Positions 43,231 through 51,376 of a stretch of DNA of 64,000 bases are shown one piece after another. This DNA is from Bacillota bacterium (GTDB lineage Bacteria; Bacillota; SHA-98; UBA4971). The notes below the pieces were generated by a model. That model was not told the origin of the DNA, ran no database searches, and worked only from the letters and a program-made list of their open reading frames with translations. The position numbers and the translations under genes were made by a program. Every line of letters begins with the position of its first letter. The first letter of the stretch is position 1. The DNA lies in the NCBI GenBank assembly GCA_012689375.1, contig JAAZLO010000021.1, positions 1-64,000 on the forward strand, read 5' to 3'.

Positions 43231-44553
43231 ATGGCACTTGGAACCTTCAAGGGGGGGGGTCATCCATGTTATAACAAAGATGCAACATTGGGGAAACCCA
43301 TTGAATCCATATCTCTGCCGGAGAAAGTTGTGATCCCCCTCCATCAGCATACCGGCGCTCCCTGTAAGCCAGTGGTAAACGTGGGGGATGAAGTTAAAAT
43401 CGGACAAAAAATAGGTGATAGTGATGCGACCTTGACTGCCCCTATCCATGCCAGTATTTCGGGGAAAGTAAAAGCTATCACTGAGCACCCACAATCAACC
43501 GGTATGGATGGCATGTCTGTTATCATTGAATCTGATTCCTTTGGTACCTTAGACGAAAGTATAAGGCCGAGGGATAACGTTGATAGGCTGAATCCAGAAG
43601 AACTTATCGGGATTATTAAGGAAGCCGGTATAGTAGGGCTCGGTGGGGCGGCATTTCCCACATATTTTAAACTTTCACCGCCTAAGGGTAAATCCTTTGA
43701 TTGTCTGTTGCTTAACGGGGCTGAATGTGAACCTTACCTTTCCGCTGATCACAGGCTTATGGTAGAGCGCCCGAATGACGTTGTTGACGGGGCAAAGCTG
43801 CTTATGAAAGCTACAGGTGTAAAACGGGTGATTATAGGTATTGAAAACAACAAGCCCGATGCAATTTCCGCATTAAATAAAGTTGCAAAGGACGAAGAGG
43901 GAATTGAAATTGCGGGCCTTGATGTTAAATATCCCCAAGGTGCTGAAAAGCAGTTGATTTGGGCGATTTTACGGAGGGAGGTGCCTTCAGGCGGTCTTCC
44001 GGTGGACGTTGGTGTGGTAGTAAACAATGTAGGTACTGCAGTTGCAGTTAAAGAAGCAGTTATCCACGGTTCACCCCTTGTTAGGCGAGTAATTACTGTA
44101 ACCGGAAGTTGTATCAGGGAACCAAAGAATCTAATGGTTCCCATAGGTACCCTCGTCAGTGATATTATTGAAATATGCGGTGGAACCCAGGCACCTTTGA
44201 AGAAGCTGGTAGTAGGTGGGCCGATGATGGGCATAGCACAACATACCACGGAAATCCCGGTTACAAAGGGAACATCGGGGATATTACTTCTTTCAGGGGA
44301 GGAAGTAGTCCTAAAAGATGTTCTTCCATGCATAAGATGTGGTAAATGCATTGAAGCATGCCCAATGAATCTCATGCCTTTATGGCTTGCGGATTATGAG
44401 GAAGCCTCACGGTTTGATGATTGCGAAAGATTAGGTGCACTTGATTGTATAGAATGCGGGTGCTGTAGTTTTATTTGTCCATCACATAGACGATTGGTGG
44501 AAGGAATACGGTTGGCTAAGGCAGAAATTGTAGCAAGGCGCAATGCAGGGTAA
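43231..44553 (+). CDS. rnfC: Rnf complex subunit RnfC
   Basis: Peripheral FMN/NADH-binding and ferredoxin-like subunit of the ion-pumping ferredoxin:NAD+ oxidoreductase. 440 residues: an N-terminal FKGGGHP motif, a biotinyl-like fold with LTAPIHASISGKVKAI, a NuoF-like core (GIVGLGGAAFPTYFKLS, NGAECEPYLSADHRLM) and two C-terminal [4Fe-4S] motifs (CIRCGKCIEACP; CIECGCCSFICP). The start ATG 43231 has AAGGGGGG upstream. Codons 7-10 contain nine consecutive G bases. First gene of rnfCDGEAB. Confidence 0.96.
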   Translation: MALGTFKGGGHPCYNKDATLGKPIESISLPEKVVIPLHQHTGAPCKPVVNVGDEVKIGQKIGDSDATLTAPIHASISGKVKAITEHPQSTGMDGMSVIIESDSFGTLDESIRPRDNVDRLNPEELIGIIKEAGIVGLGGAAFPTYFKLSPPKGKSFDCLLLNGAECEPYLSADHRLMVERPNDVVDGAKLLMKATGVKRVIIGIENNKPDAISALNKVAKDEEGIEIAGLDVKYPQGAEKQLIWAILRREVPSGGLPVDVGVVVNNVGTAVAVKEAVIHGSPLVRRVITVTGSCIREPKNLMVPIGTLVSDIIEICGGTQAPLKKLVVGGPMMGIAQHTTEIPVTKGTSGILLLSGEEVVLKDVLPCIRCGKCIEACPMNLMPLWLADYEEASRFDDCERLGALDCIECGCCSFICPSHRRLVEGIRLAKAEIVARRNAG

Positions 44554-44615
44554 ATAAGGCTCCTAATTATAATTTGGGAAGTTTGTACCAGTGGGAGTTC
44601 GGGGGGATTATGGAA

Positions 44616-45569
44616 ATGGAAAGCGGTAAACTCATTGTGTCTTCATCTCCGCATCAATTTACGGCTATCTCAACCCCAATAATAATGAGTGATGTTCTTT
44701 TTGCCCTTATGCCCGCATGTTTTGCAGGCGTATGGTTTTTTGGGTTGAGGGCACTCGGTATGATAGCAGCATGTGTAGGGTCGGCTGTTGTGACAGAGGC
44801 ATTGCTCCAAAAACTTTGTGGGAAGCCAATAACAGTAAGTGATTACAGCGCAGCAGTTACCGGATTATTACTTGCCCTTGTCGTTCCCCCGGATTTACCG
44901 ATATGGGTAGGGGTATTCGGATCCGTGTTTTCCATATCAATAGCCAAATTTACTTTTGGGGGTTTAGGCCATAATATCTTTAATCCTGCACTTATAGGCA
45001 GGGCTTTTCTTTTGGCTTCCTGGCCTGTATTTATGACAAAATGGCGGTGGCCTATACAAGAGGCACCTTGGATGCCCGGGTTTGATGCGGTAACTACTGC
45101 AACCCCCTTAGTTCTAATGAAGCATTTTAATGTTAAGGTACCTTATAATATGCTATTCTTCGGTAAGGTTGCAGGTACCATAGGGGAAACTTCTGCTATT
45201 GCAATTTTGCTGGGTGCGGCGTATCTTATGTATCGGGGTCATATAGGTATTAGGATCCCTTTTAGTTTCATAGGAACCGTGGTAGTTATAACGGCACTTT
45301 TCGGTCAGGATCCGTTATTCCATGTTTTAACAGGCGGGCTTCTCCTGGGTGCATTTTTTATGGCCACTGACTATGTTACGAGCCCCGTAACACCAAAAGG
45401 CAAGGTAGCCTATGGTATCGGGTGCGGTGTACTTGTGGCTTTAATAAGGCTTTACGGCGGATATCCGGAAGGTGTTTGTTATGCAATTTTGATAATGAAT
45501 GCTGCCACCGCTCTTATAGAAAGGTATACTTTACCACGGAAGTTCGGAGAGGTGAAGAAGCTTGCGTGA
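44616..45569 (+). CDS. rnfD: Rnf complex subunit RnfD
   Basis: Membrane subunit carrying a covalent FMN and probably taking part in ion translocation. 317 residues, about eight or nine membrane helices. It begins ESGKLIVSSSPH, has ALVVPPDLPIWVG, GGLGHNIFNPALIGRAFLL and the presumed flavinylation site FDAVTTATPLVL (Thr in TAT, with Thr-Ala-Thr in place of the commoner Gly-Ala-Thr). I choose ATG 44616, eight to nine bases after GGGGGGA; ATG 44610 is too near that site. It overlaps rnfG by eight bases. Confidence 0.95.
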   Translation: MESGKLIVSSSPHQFTAISTPIIMSDVLFALMPACFAGVWFFGLRALGMIAACVGSAVVTEALLQKLCGKPITVSDYSAAVTGLLLALVVPPDLPIWVGVFGSVFSISIAKFTFGGLGHNIFNPALIGRAFLLASWPVFMTKWRWPIQEAPWMPGFDAVTTATPLVLMKHFNVKVPYNMLFFGKVAGTIGETSAIAILLGAAYLMYRGHIGIRIPFSFIGTVVVITALFGQDPLFHVLTGGLLLGAFFMATDYVTSPVTPKGKVAYGIGCGVLVALIRLYGGYPEGVCYAILIMNAATALIERYTLPRKFGEVKKLA

Positions 45570-46170
45570 AGTATTGCGGTTAGGTTTTGTCCTTCTTGTG
45601 GTATGTGCGATCGGTGGTGCTGTTTTAGCCTTTGTAGATGGAATTACCAGTGACCGTATTGCAGCACAGGCAGCTATTCGTCTGCAAAAAGCACTTGAAG
45701 ATGTGCTTCCGGGTGCTGCCGAATTCCAAGATGCGGAAGAATTGTTACAGGAAGTTAAGGCTGAGGCTTCCAAGGAAGGGAGGCCTGGGCTTACCGTTAT
45801 TGATAAGATGTACCTAGGTTATTTTCAGGATGAATGTACTGGCCTTGTATTTACGTGTTCTCCACCTGGGTACGGCGGGCCTATTGAGACTGTTGTAGGA
45901 GTATCCCTCAAAGGCGAAATATCAGGTGTTTCCGTTATCCGACATGCAGAAACCCCCGGTCTGGGTTCTAACATTACAAACCCAGAATTCCAAATGAGGT
46001 TTATCGGTATTTCCAAGGGGACGGAAGTAAAGGTCAGAGAGGACGGGGGACAGATTGATGCTATCACAGGTGCTACAATTTCTTCGAGGGCAATAGCAGA
46101 TGCGGTAAACGGGGCTCTCTTGATGTTTGAGATAGTATATGATAAGGAGGCTCCGGGAAATGAGCTTTAA
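45562..46170 (+). CDS. rnfG: Rnf complex subunit RnfG
   Basis: FMN-binding subunit, one N-terminal membrane helix (about 6-27) and an extracytoplasmic domain. 202 residues. The flavinylation motif DAITGATISS is clear near residue 170, preceded by RHAETPGLGSNI, both family hallmarks. It is expected to receive FMN from the ApbE encoded at 48.8 kb. The start TTG 45562 has GGAGAGGTGAAG upstream and lies in the end of rnfD. It overlaps rnfE by 11 bases. Confidence 0.95.
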   Translation: MREVLRLGFVLLVVCAIGGAVLAFVDGITSDRIAAQAAIRLQKALEDVLPGAAEFQDAEELLQEVKAEASKEGRPGLTVIDKMYLGYFQDECTGLVFTCSPPGYGGPIETVVGVSLKGEISGVSVIRHAETPGLGSNITNPEFQMRFIGISKGTEVKVREDGGQIDAITGATISSRAIADAVNGALLMFEIVYDKEAPGNEL

Positions 46171-46792
46171 ATCTGAATTTAATAAAGGGATTATAAATGA
46201 AAACCCTGCCTTCCGGATGCTTCTGGGAATGTGCCCTACTTTGGCAATAAGCTTAGCCATATCCAACGGAATAGGTATGGGGCTTGCAGCCACATTTGTA
46301 CTTGTTGGATCGAACGTTATAATTTCCGCACTTAGAAAAGTTACACCCGGGAGAATTAGGATACCCATTTTTATTGTAGTCATCGCAACGTTTGTTACAA
46401 CTGTGGATTTAATTATGGCAGCTTTTCTGCCTGATCTCCACGAGGTGCTCGGAATATTTATCCCTTTGATAGTGGTAAATTGTATTATATTTGCAAGAGC
46501 GGAGGCTTTTGCTTCTCAGCGTGGAATAATTGATTCCTTGGCTGATGGTCTTGGCATGGGCATTGGTTGGACATTAGCCTTATGCGGGCTTAGTGCTATA
46601 AGGGAGCTTCTTGGTACAGGTACTCTTTTAGCAATCCCGGATTTTGGGTTTGCCGGAATTCGCATTTTCAGTCAGGGCTTGGCTGCAGTTATGGCAATCC
46701 TTCCGCCGGGCGGATTCATTACCTTGGGACTTCTAATTGGGTTATTGAATTTAATAACAAACAGAAGAAAGACAAAACGGCAACAAGTATAG
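46160..46792 (+). CDS. rnfE: Rnf complex subunit RnfE
   Basis: Integral membrane subunit, 210 residues, about six helices, homologous to RnfA and NqrD. It starts with FNKGIINENPAFRMLLGMCP and has VVNCIIFARAEAFAS, where the Asn-Cys pair belongs to the inter-subunit cluster site, then GLGMGIGWTLALCGLSAIRELLG. The start ATG 46160 follows GGAGG by nine bases; the ORF track adds seven residues from inside rnfG. Confidence 0.95.
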   Translation: MSFKSEFNKGIINENPAFRMLLGMCPTLAISLAISNGIGMGLAATFVLVGSNVIISALRKVTPGRIRIPIFIVVIATFVTTVDLIMAAFLPDLHEVLGIFIPLIVVNCIIFARAEAFASQRGIIDSLADGLGMGIGWTLALCGLSAIRELLGTGTLLAIPDFGFAGIRIFSQGLAAVMAILPPGGFITLGLLIGLLNLITNRRKTKRQQV

Positions 46793-46838
46793 GACCTGTG
46801 GATCTGCCAAGTTCAGTTGAGACCAAGGGGGAAAGTAG

Positions 46839-47438
46839 ATGACAAAACTTCTTGTCATATTTTTCGGAGGTGTACTGTTAAATAATTTTGTTCTATCCAG
46901 ATTTCTCGGGATTTGTCCGTTTTTAGGGATATCCCAGCGTGTGGATACAGCTGCAGGCATGAGTATAGCCGTGATTTTTGTAATGGGGCTTGCGTCTGTG
47001 GTTACATGGTTTTTCCATAATATGATTTTAGTCCCGATGGGCTTGGAGTACCTGCAGACGATAGGATTTATTCTTATTATTGCAGCTTTGGTGCAACTTG
47101 TTGAAATGGTTATACAGAAATCAAGTCCAACATTGTATCAGGCCTTAGGGATTTATCTCCCGCTTATTACAACGAATTGTGCAGTTCTCGGTGTAACAAT
47201 TTTGAATATATCAGAAAGTTACAATTTATTGGAGGCTGCAGTTAACGGTATAGCGGGTTCATCCGGGTTTGCCCTTGCAATAATATTATTTGCTGCAATC
47301 AGGGAGCGAATGGAATTCAGTGATATTCCCGAATCCCTAAAAGGTTTTCCTATAGCCCTGATAACCGCAGGTCTTATGTCTATGGCGTTTTTAGGATTTT
47401 CAGGTTTTAAATTAGGTGCTCTCTTTGGGATGATGTAG
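46839..47438 (+). CDS. rnfA: Rnf complex subunit RnfA
   Basis: Integral membrane subunit, 199 residues, six helices, inverted-topology homologue of RnfE. It shows NNFVLSRFLGICPFLGIS near the N-terminus and LITTNCAVLGV with the conserved Cys, the two sites that with RnfE hold a membrane [2Fe-2S] cluster, and then LFAAIRERMEFSDIP. ATG 46839 is the start, after AAGGGGGAAAG. A 46-base gap separates it from rnfE. Confidence 0.95.
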   Translation: MTKLLVIFFGGVLLNNFVLSRFLGICPFLGISQRVDTAAGMSIAVIFVMGLASVVTWFFHNMILVPMGLEYLQTIGFILIIAALVQLVEMVIQKSSPTLYQALGIYLPLITTNCAVLGVTILNISESYNLLEAAVNGIAGSSGFALAIILFAAIRERMEFSDIPESLKGFPIALITAGLMSMAFLGFSGFKLGALFGMM

Positions 47439-47461
47439 GTGACATTGAGAGGTGATATAGA

Positions 47462-48292
47462 ATGACAGTTATTCCGGCAGTATTAACCCTCGGGTTAACT
47501 GGGGCAGTTTTTGGAATTGTCCTTGCCGCTGCGGCTAAGAAATTCCATGTGGAGCAGGATCCACGGCAGGATAAAATATGTTTATGTTTACCCGGGGCTA
47601 ATTGTGGAGCATGCGGATTCCCTGGGTGTGCCGGATTAGCTCAGGCAATAGCGGCAGGTGATGCAGCCTGCAATGCATGTCCTGCCTGCGGTGGTGAAAT
47701 GGTATCCAAAATTGCGTCTATCATGGGTATTGAACTTCCGATTCAAACTGAAAAAAAGGTTGCAAGGGTTCTTTGCCAAGGAAGTGATGATAAAAGTGGG
47801 CTCAGATATATTTATGACGGGATCCACAGATGTAAAGCTATGAATGAGATTGCAGGCGGGGCTAAATCGTGTGTTTATGGATGTCTTGGGCTCGGATCCT
47901 GTGTTGATGCCTGCGCGTTTGATGCTATTCATATGGGACCCCTCGGCTTGCCGGTTGTCGATGATTTGAATTGTACATCGTGCGGTTTATGCGTTGAGGC
48001 ATGTCCCAGAGATATAATTCAACTTATGCCTATATCGCAACAGGTAGTGGTAGCCTGCAATTCAAAAGAGAAAGGTGCCAAGGTCAGGAGAGTTTGTAAG
48101 ATTGGGTGTATAGGATGCGGAATATGTGTAAAAGTATGTCCGAACGGGGCTATCACACTCCGGGATAATCTGGCAATTATTGATCCTGAAAAATGTGATG
48201 CTTGTGGTATCTGTGTAGAAAAATGCCCGACTAAATGTATTGTGATGACTAAGGAACCGAATGCAATAAATGGGGTTGCAAATGCTGGTTAA
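47462..48292 (+). CDS. rnfB: Rnf complex subunit RnfB
   Basis: Electron-input subunit for reduced ferredoxin. 276 residues: an N-terminal membrane helix (about 5-25), a four-Cys cluster domain (CLPGANCGACGFPGCAG), then four further [4Fe-4S] groups (CVYGCLGLGSCVDAC; CTSCGLCVEACP; CKIGCIGCGICVKVCP; CDACGICVEKCP). This arrangement is the clostridial type. ATG 47462 is the start with GAGAGGTG upstream. Last gene of the rnf operon; a strong hairpin follows. Confidence 0.96.
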   Translation: MTVIPAVLTLGLTGAVFGIVLAAAAKKFHVEQDPRQDKICLCLPGANCGACGFPGCAGLAQAIAAGDAACNACPACGGEMVSKIASIMGIELPIQTEKKVARVLCQGSDDKSGLRYIYDGIHRCKAMNEIAGGAKSCVYGCLGLGSCVDACAFDAIHMGPLGLPVVDDLNCTSCGLCVEACPRDIIQLMPISQQVVVACNSKEKGAKVRRVCKIGCIGCGICVKVCPNGAITLRDNLAIIDPEKCDACGICVEKCPTKCIVMTKEPNAINGVANAG

Positions 48293-48332
48293 AAAGCAGT
48301 GCTGCATTAAAAATCTAGACTGTAAAAGCGGA

Positions 48333-48369
48333 AATTACCGGCCCCAAGGCATGCCTGGGGCCGGTAAAT
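48333..48369. terminator. Bidirectional hairpin terminator between rnfB and spore-protein gene
   Basis: TTACCGGCCCCA and TGGGGCCGGTAA make a perfect 12-bp stem, and GGC/GCC inside the loop can extend it. The flanks are A/T-rich, though without a long T-run. It lies between two convergent genes, where it could serve both. Confidence 0.7.
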
Positions 48370-48389
48370 CCTTATTACCCGGGAATCCC

Positions 48390-48608
48390 TTAAGGTTTCT
48401 TTGATTTTTTCTCTGAAACAGCTTGTTTCCCCAGCTTTACATACCTTCTTACCATTTCTCCGCCGATTTTCCCTGCCTCCCTTGCTGTGAGCCCATCTGA
48501 ATCTTCTAATTCGTCATCAAGGCCGAGTTGTTCTGCAGTTTCAAATTTAAATTTATCGGGTTCCTTTACTTTTTTTCGACGTTCCTTGCTTTTCTTTTTC
48601 TTTGCCAT
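48390..48608 (-). CDS. Alpha/beta-type small acid-soluble spore protein
   Basis: 72 residues from ATG 48608, with GGGAGGTAG upstream; the ORF track's longer start reads through that site. A lysine/arginine-rich N-terminus (KKKKSKERRKKVK) precedes the SASP core: FKFETAEQLGL and LTAREAGKIGGEMVRRYVKLGKQ. The GGEMVRR segment corresponds to the DNA-binding GGxxxKR motif of the family. These proteins coat spore DNA and protect it from UV damage. The usual Glu-Phe-Gly/Ile germination protease site is not obvious and both ends are unusually basic. It lies alone on the minus strand between rnfB and apbE; I found no convincing sigma-G promoter. Confidence 0.85.
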   Translation of the reverse strand: MAKKKKSKERRKKVKEPDKFKFETAEQLGLDDELEDSDGLTAREAGKIGGEMVRRYVKLGKQAVSEKKSKKP

Positions 48609-48719
48609 AAAATCTACCTCCCTCCGGGAGTGTTTACAATTAGCATTACCAACATCTATTAACCTAAACATTATCATTCTTTGGTATTTCGTAATCCGGA
48701 ACTAGCCTAAAATAGCTGC

Positions 48720-48748
48720 TTGTCACTGTATAGGAGAAGTGATACACT
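48720..48748 (+). promoter_or_regulatory. Sigma-A promoter for apbE-maf-radC-mre
   Basis: TTGTCA, a 17-base spacer, then TACACT, with TG one base before the -10 (extended -10). It lies 33 bases before the apbE start codon and is the first promoter seen for the long co-directional block that follows. Confidence 0.6.
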
Positions 48749-48780
48749 GAATTTGAACGGTGCAAAGGGGAGATCCTCGC

Positions 48781-49890
48781 TTGAAATGGGAGTATGGTGG
48801 AAAATATGGGCGGAGTAAATCGCGTAGGCGTTGGTTTCTAGGTGGCATATTGGTGGCAATAATCCTTATTGTTGGGTGTATATTTTTCTGTTTTGGCTTT
48901 TTCGATTTTATGCCTGTTTTAAAGAGACCGTCCTTGAAGTCACTCCATGTTTTGGTGGGGGGAGGCATTAAGGAAAGCTCCGGAAGTAAATTCCTAATGA
49001 ACACATTTGTTTCTATCAGAGCGGCGGGGACAAGCCCGGATGAGCCAATTCAAGCAGCATTTGATGAAATGCAAAGAATTGAATCCCTTATGAGCAGGCA
49101 CATCCCGGGCAGCGATGTCTTTCGTATAAACCAAGGAGCCGGCGGCAGACCTGTTAAGATAAGTGATGAGACGTTCCACGTTATTTGGGAATCAATTAAA
49201 TATGCAGATATTACAGGAGGGGCCTTCGATATCAGCATAGGTCCACTTATGGATGTGTGGAATTTTGGAGCTACGGATCCCTCCGTTCCTGAGCCTGAGC
49301 AGATAAACCAAGCCCGCTCCCTTGTGGGGTGGGAGTTAATAGAACTTAATTCTGAGGATGTTACAGTGAGGTTACCTCTGCATGGGATGTCCATTGATCT
49401 TGGAGGGGTCGCCAAAGGATATGCAGCGCAGGAAGGGGCGAGGGTACTCAGAGAGCACGGAATCTCCCACGCATTGATTGATGTGGGGGGAAACATTGTT
49501 ACGATTGGTTCCCGTCCTGACGGGGAAGCCTGGCAGATAGGGATCAGGGATCCCAGGGGTAAAAGTATAGAAAATACAATTGGGCCGACATTATATGTAA
49601 GCGATTGTGCAATTGCCACTTCCGGGGATTACGAAAGATTCTTTATATATGCCGGTAAAAGGTATCATCACATTTTACATCCGGAAACAGGGATGCCGGC
49701 GGATACGGTACAAAGCGTTACTGTGATTGCAAAAGATTCATTATACGCTGATATATTATCTACTGCTGTCTTTGTTATGGGGCCTGATAAAGGAATGGAC
49801 CTTATCGAAGCCCTTGATGGAGTCTCCGCTATGATTGTGACAGGCAGCGGGGATACTTTGTTTTCTGCAGAATTTGGCGAGGCAAGTTAG
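48781..49890 (+). CDS. apbE: FAD:protein FMN transferase ApbE
   Basis: Attaches FMN from FAD to Thr in the (S/T)GAT-type motif of proteins such as RnfG and RnfD. 369 residues. An N-terminal basic stretch and one membrane helix (about 15-40) replace the lipobox of many ApbE proteins. Family motifs are MNTFVSIRA, DISIGPLMDVWNFG, IDLGGVAKGYAA, ALIDVGGNIVTIG and the HHILHPETGMPA stretch followed by the metal-binding DILSTAVFVMG. The start TTG 48781 has AGGGGAG eight bases upstream. It lies beside rnf, its probable client, but is separately transcribed. Confidence 0.94.
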   Translation: MKWEYGGKYGRSKSRRRWFLGGILVAIILIVGCIFFCFGFFDFMPVLKRPSLKSLHVLVGGGIKESSGSKFLMNTFVSIRAAGTSPDEPIQAAFDEMQRIESLMSRHIPGSDVFRINQGAGGRPVKISDETFHVIWESIKYADITGGAFDISIGPLMDVWNFGATDPSVPEPEQINQARSLVGWELIELNSEDVTVRLPLHGMSIDLGGVAKGYAAQEGARVLREHGISHALIDVGGNIVTIGSRPDGEAWQIGIRDPRGKSIENTIGPTLYVSDCAIATSGDYERFFIYAGKRYHHILHPETGMPADTVQSVTVIAKDSLYADILSTAVFVMGPDKGMDLIEALDGVSAMIVTGSGDTLFSAEFGEAS

Positions 49891-49902
49891 AAGGATAGGT
49901 GT

Positions 49903-50565
49903 ATGTCCAATATTTTAAAGGATAATTTGCAGGAGGCACACAGGGTAGGTTTTCATAGTGCGGATCAGGGGAATCTTGGGTTTGTGTTAGCTTCAGCATC
50001 ACCTGCACGTGCTGCCTTATTGAAACAGATCGGTTTAAAATTTGAAATTGTCCCCAGCAGAATTCGGGAGGATGATATCACCGGAGATTGCCCTGTTGAT
50101 AAGGTAATGTATCTCTCTAAAGCAAAAGCCGGGTATGTATCAGAGCTCTTAACAAATAAAGTAGTAATAGCAGCCGATACAGTTGTTGTTTTGAATAATA
50201 AGATTCTTGGCAAGCCTGAAGATAAAAATATGGCTGAGGATATGTTGAGCCTTTTATCAGGTTGCCGGCATCAAGTCATAACAGGCCTGACTGTAGTTAA
50301 TACCCGAACAGGTGAAAGCAGTACGTCTCATGAAATTACTGAAGTGCAAATGGAAGAGCTTTCCCCGGAATCAATAAGTGCTTATGTCGGGAGCGGTGAG
50401 CCTTTAGGGAAGGCCGGTGCCTATGCTATACAGGGGAAGGGCGGAATATTTATAAAAAGTATAAAAGGTTGCTATTTTAATGTTGTCGGCCTCCCGTTGG
50501 CAAAACTGGCAGATACCCTCAAAAATATTGGAATTAACGTATATGATGAGATATTTAGGAGGTGA
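49903..50565 (+). CDS. maf: Maf/YhdE nucleoside triphosphate pyrophosphatase
   Basis: Hydrolyses non-canonical or modified nucleotides (dTTP/UTP and m5-derivatives in the Maf family); linked to septum control in Bacillus. 220 residues; core motifs are LASASPARAALL (for the family SxSPRR), IAADTVV, LGKPEDKNMAEDML and AGAYAIQGKGG. The core begins about 27 residues in, so the protein has a longer N-terminus than the usual 190 residues; ATG 49903 has AAGGATAGGTG, but a later start cannot be ruled out. In the Bacillus order maf-radC-mreBCD-minCD. Confidence 0.92.
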   Translation: MSNILKDNLQEAHRVGFHSADQGNLGFVLASASPARAALLKQIGLKFEIVPSRIREDDITGDCPVDKVMYLSKAKAGYVSELLTNKVVIAADTVVVLNNKILGKPEDKNMAEDMLSLLSGCRHQVITGLTVVNTRTGESSTSHEITEVQMEELSPESISAYVGSGEPLGKAGAYAIQGKGGIFIKSIKGCYFNVVGLPLAKLADTLKNIGINVYDEIFRR

Positions 50566-50571
50566 CGGCGC

Positions 50572-51318
50572 TTGCCGGTAAAATCTATGAGGGAAGTATC
50601 ACCTACTATCAAAGATATGCCTGCAAGGGAAAGACCGAGGGAGCGCCTTCTTCGGATCGGGCCCTCCGCCCTTTCTTCAGCGGAGCTTATATCAATTATT
50701 TTGCGTACCGGAATACAGGGGCAATCTGCTTTGGCCCTTGCAGCCTCCGTGTTACAGGCCTTTGGGGGTGTTCGGGGTATAGCAGGTACTTCGACACAGG
50801 ATTTGTCTACGCATAAGGGGATTGGACCTGCAAAAGCAGTCCAAATGAAAGCTGCTTTAGAATTAGGCAGAAGAGCCTTTATGCTTGGGCCTGAGGATCT
50901 CACTGAAATAAATAATCCTAAGGATGTAGCGGAGATGGTAATCGGTGATATGCGCTATTTAGACAGGGAACACTTTAAAATAGTAATACTAAATGCTAAG
51001 AACAGAGTAGAGGACTTGGTTACAATTTCTGTAGGATGTCTTGATAGCTCCCTTGCCCACCCTAGGGAGGTATTTAAGGAATGTGTAAGAAGAAATTGTG
51101 CCAGGATTATTCTTGTTCATAATCATCCCAGTGGAGATCCTACTCCCAGTGATGCTGATATTGCTATCACGCATCGGTTGGCAAATTGCGGGGTAATCCT
51201 GGGAATTGAAGTTGTGGATCATATAATCGTCGGGGACAACAAATACCAAAGTCTTAGGGAACTTGGCCTTATGGAAAAGGGGCAAACTGAACATAGATCA
51301 ATAGCCTCAATCAATTAA
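50572..51318 (+). CDS. radC: RadC/YsxA family JAMM-domain protein
   Basis: 248 residues: an N-terminal helix-hairpin-helix-like domain (GPSALSSAELISIILRTG; GIGPAKAVQMKAALELGRR) and a C-terminal JAMM/MPN+ metalloprotease-like domain with EVFKECVRRNCARIILVHNHPSG and the zinc-binding HNHPSGDPTPSDAD stretch. The true cellular function is uncertain; a DNA repair role was proposed and later questioned. The start TTG 50572 has AGGAGGTGACGG upstream. It is six bases after maf and before mreB. Confidence 0.93.
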   Translation: MPVKSMREVSPTIKDMPARERPRERLLRIGPSALSSAELISIILRTGIQGQSALALAASVLQAFGGVRGIAGTSTQDLSTHKGIGPAKAVQMKAALELGRRAFMLGPEDLTEINNPKDVAEMVIGDMRYLDREHFKIVILNAKNRVEDLVTISVGCLDSSLAHPREVFKECVRRNCARIILVHNHPSGDPTPSDADIAITHRLANCGVILGIEVVDHIIVGDNKYQSLRELGLMEKGQTEHRSIASIN

Positions 51319-51376
51319 AAGCTACCCGGGCTTTGTAATCCCCGGTTTAATGCATGAGGAAAGGGGAATAAGCGGC

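Noticed and set aside
43749-44375. 208-aa minus-strand ORF in rnfC
   Set aside because: Antisense to the conserved RnfC core; no domain.
49050-49619. 189-aa minus-strand ORF in apbE
   Set aside because: Antisense to ApbE motifs; no independent support.
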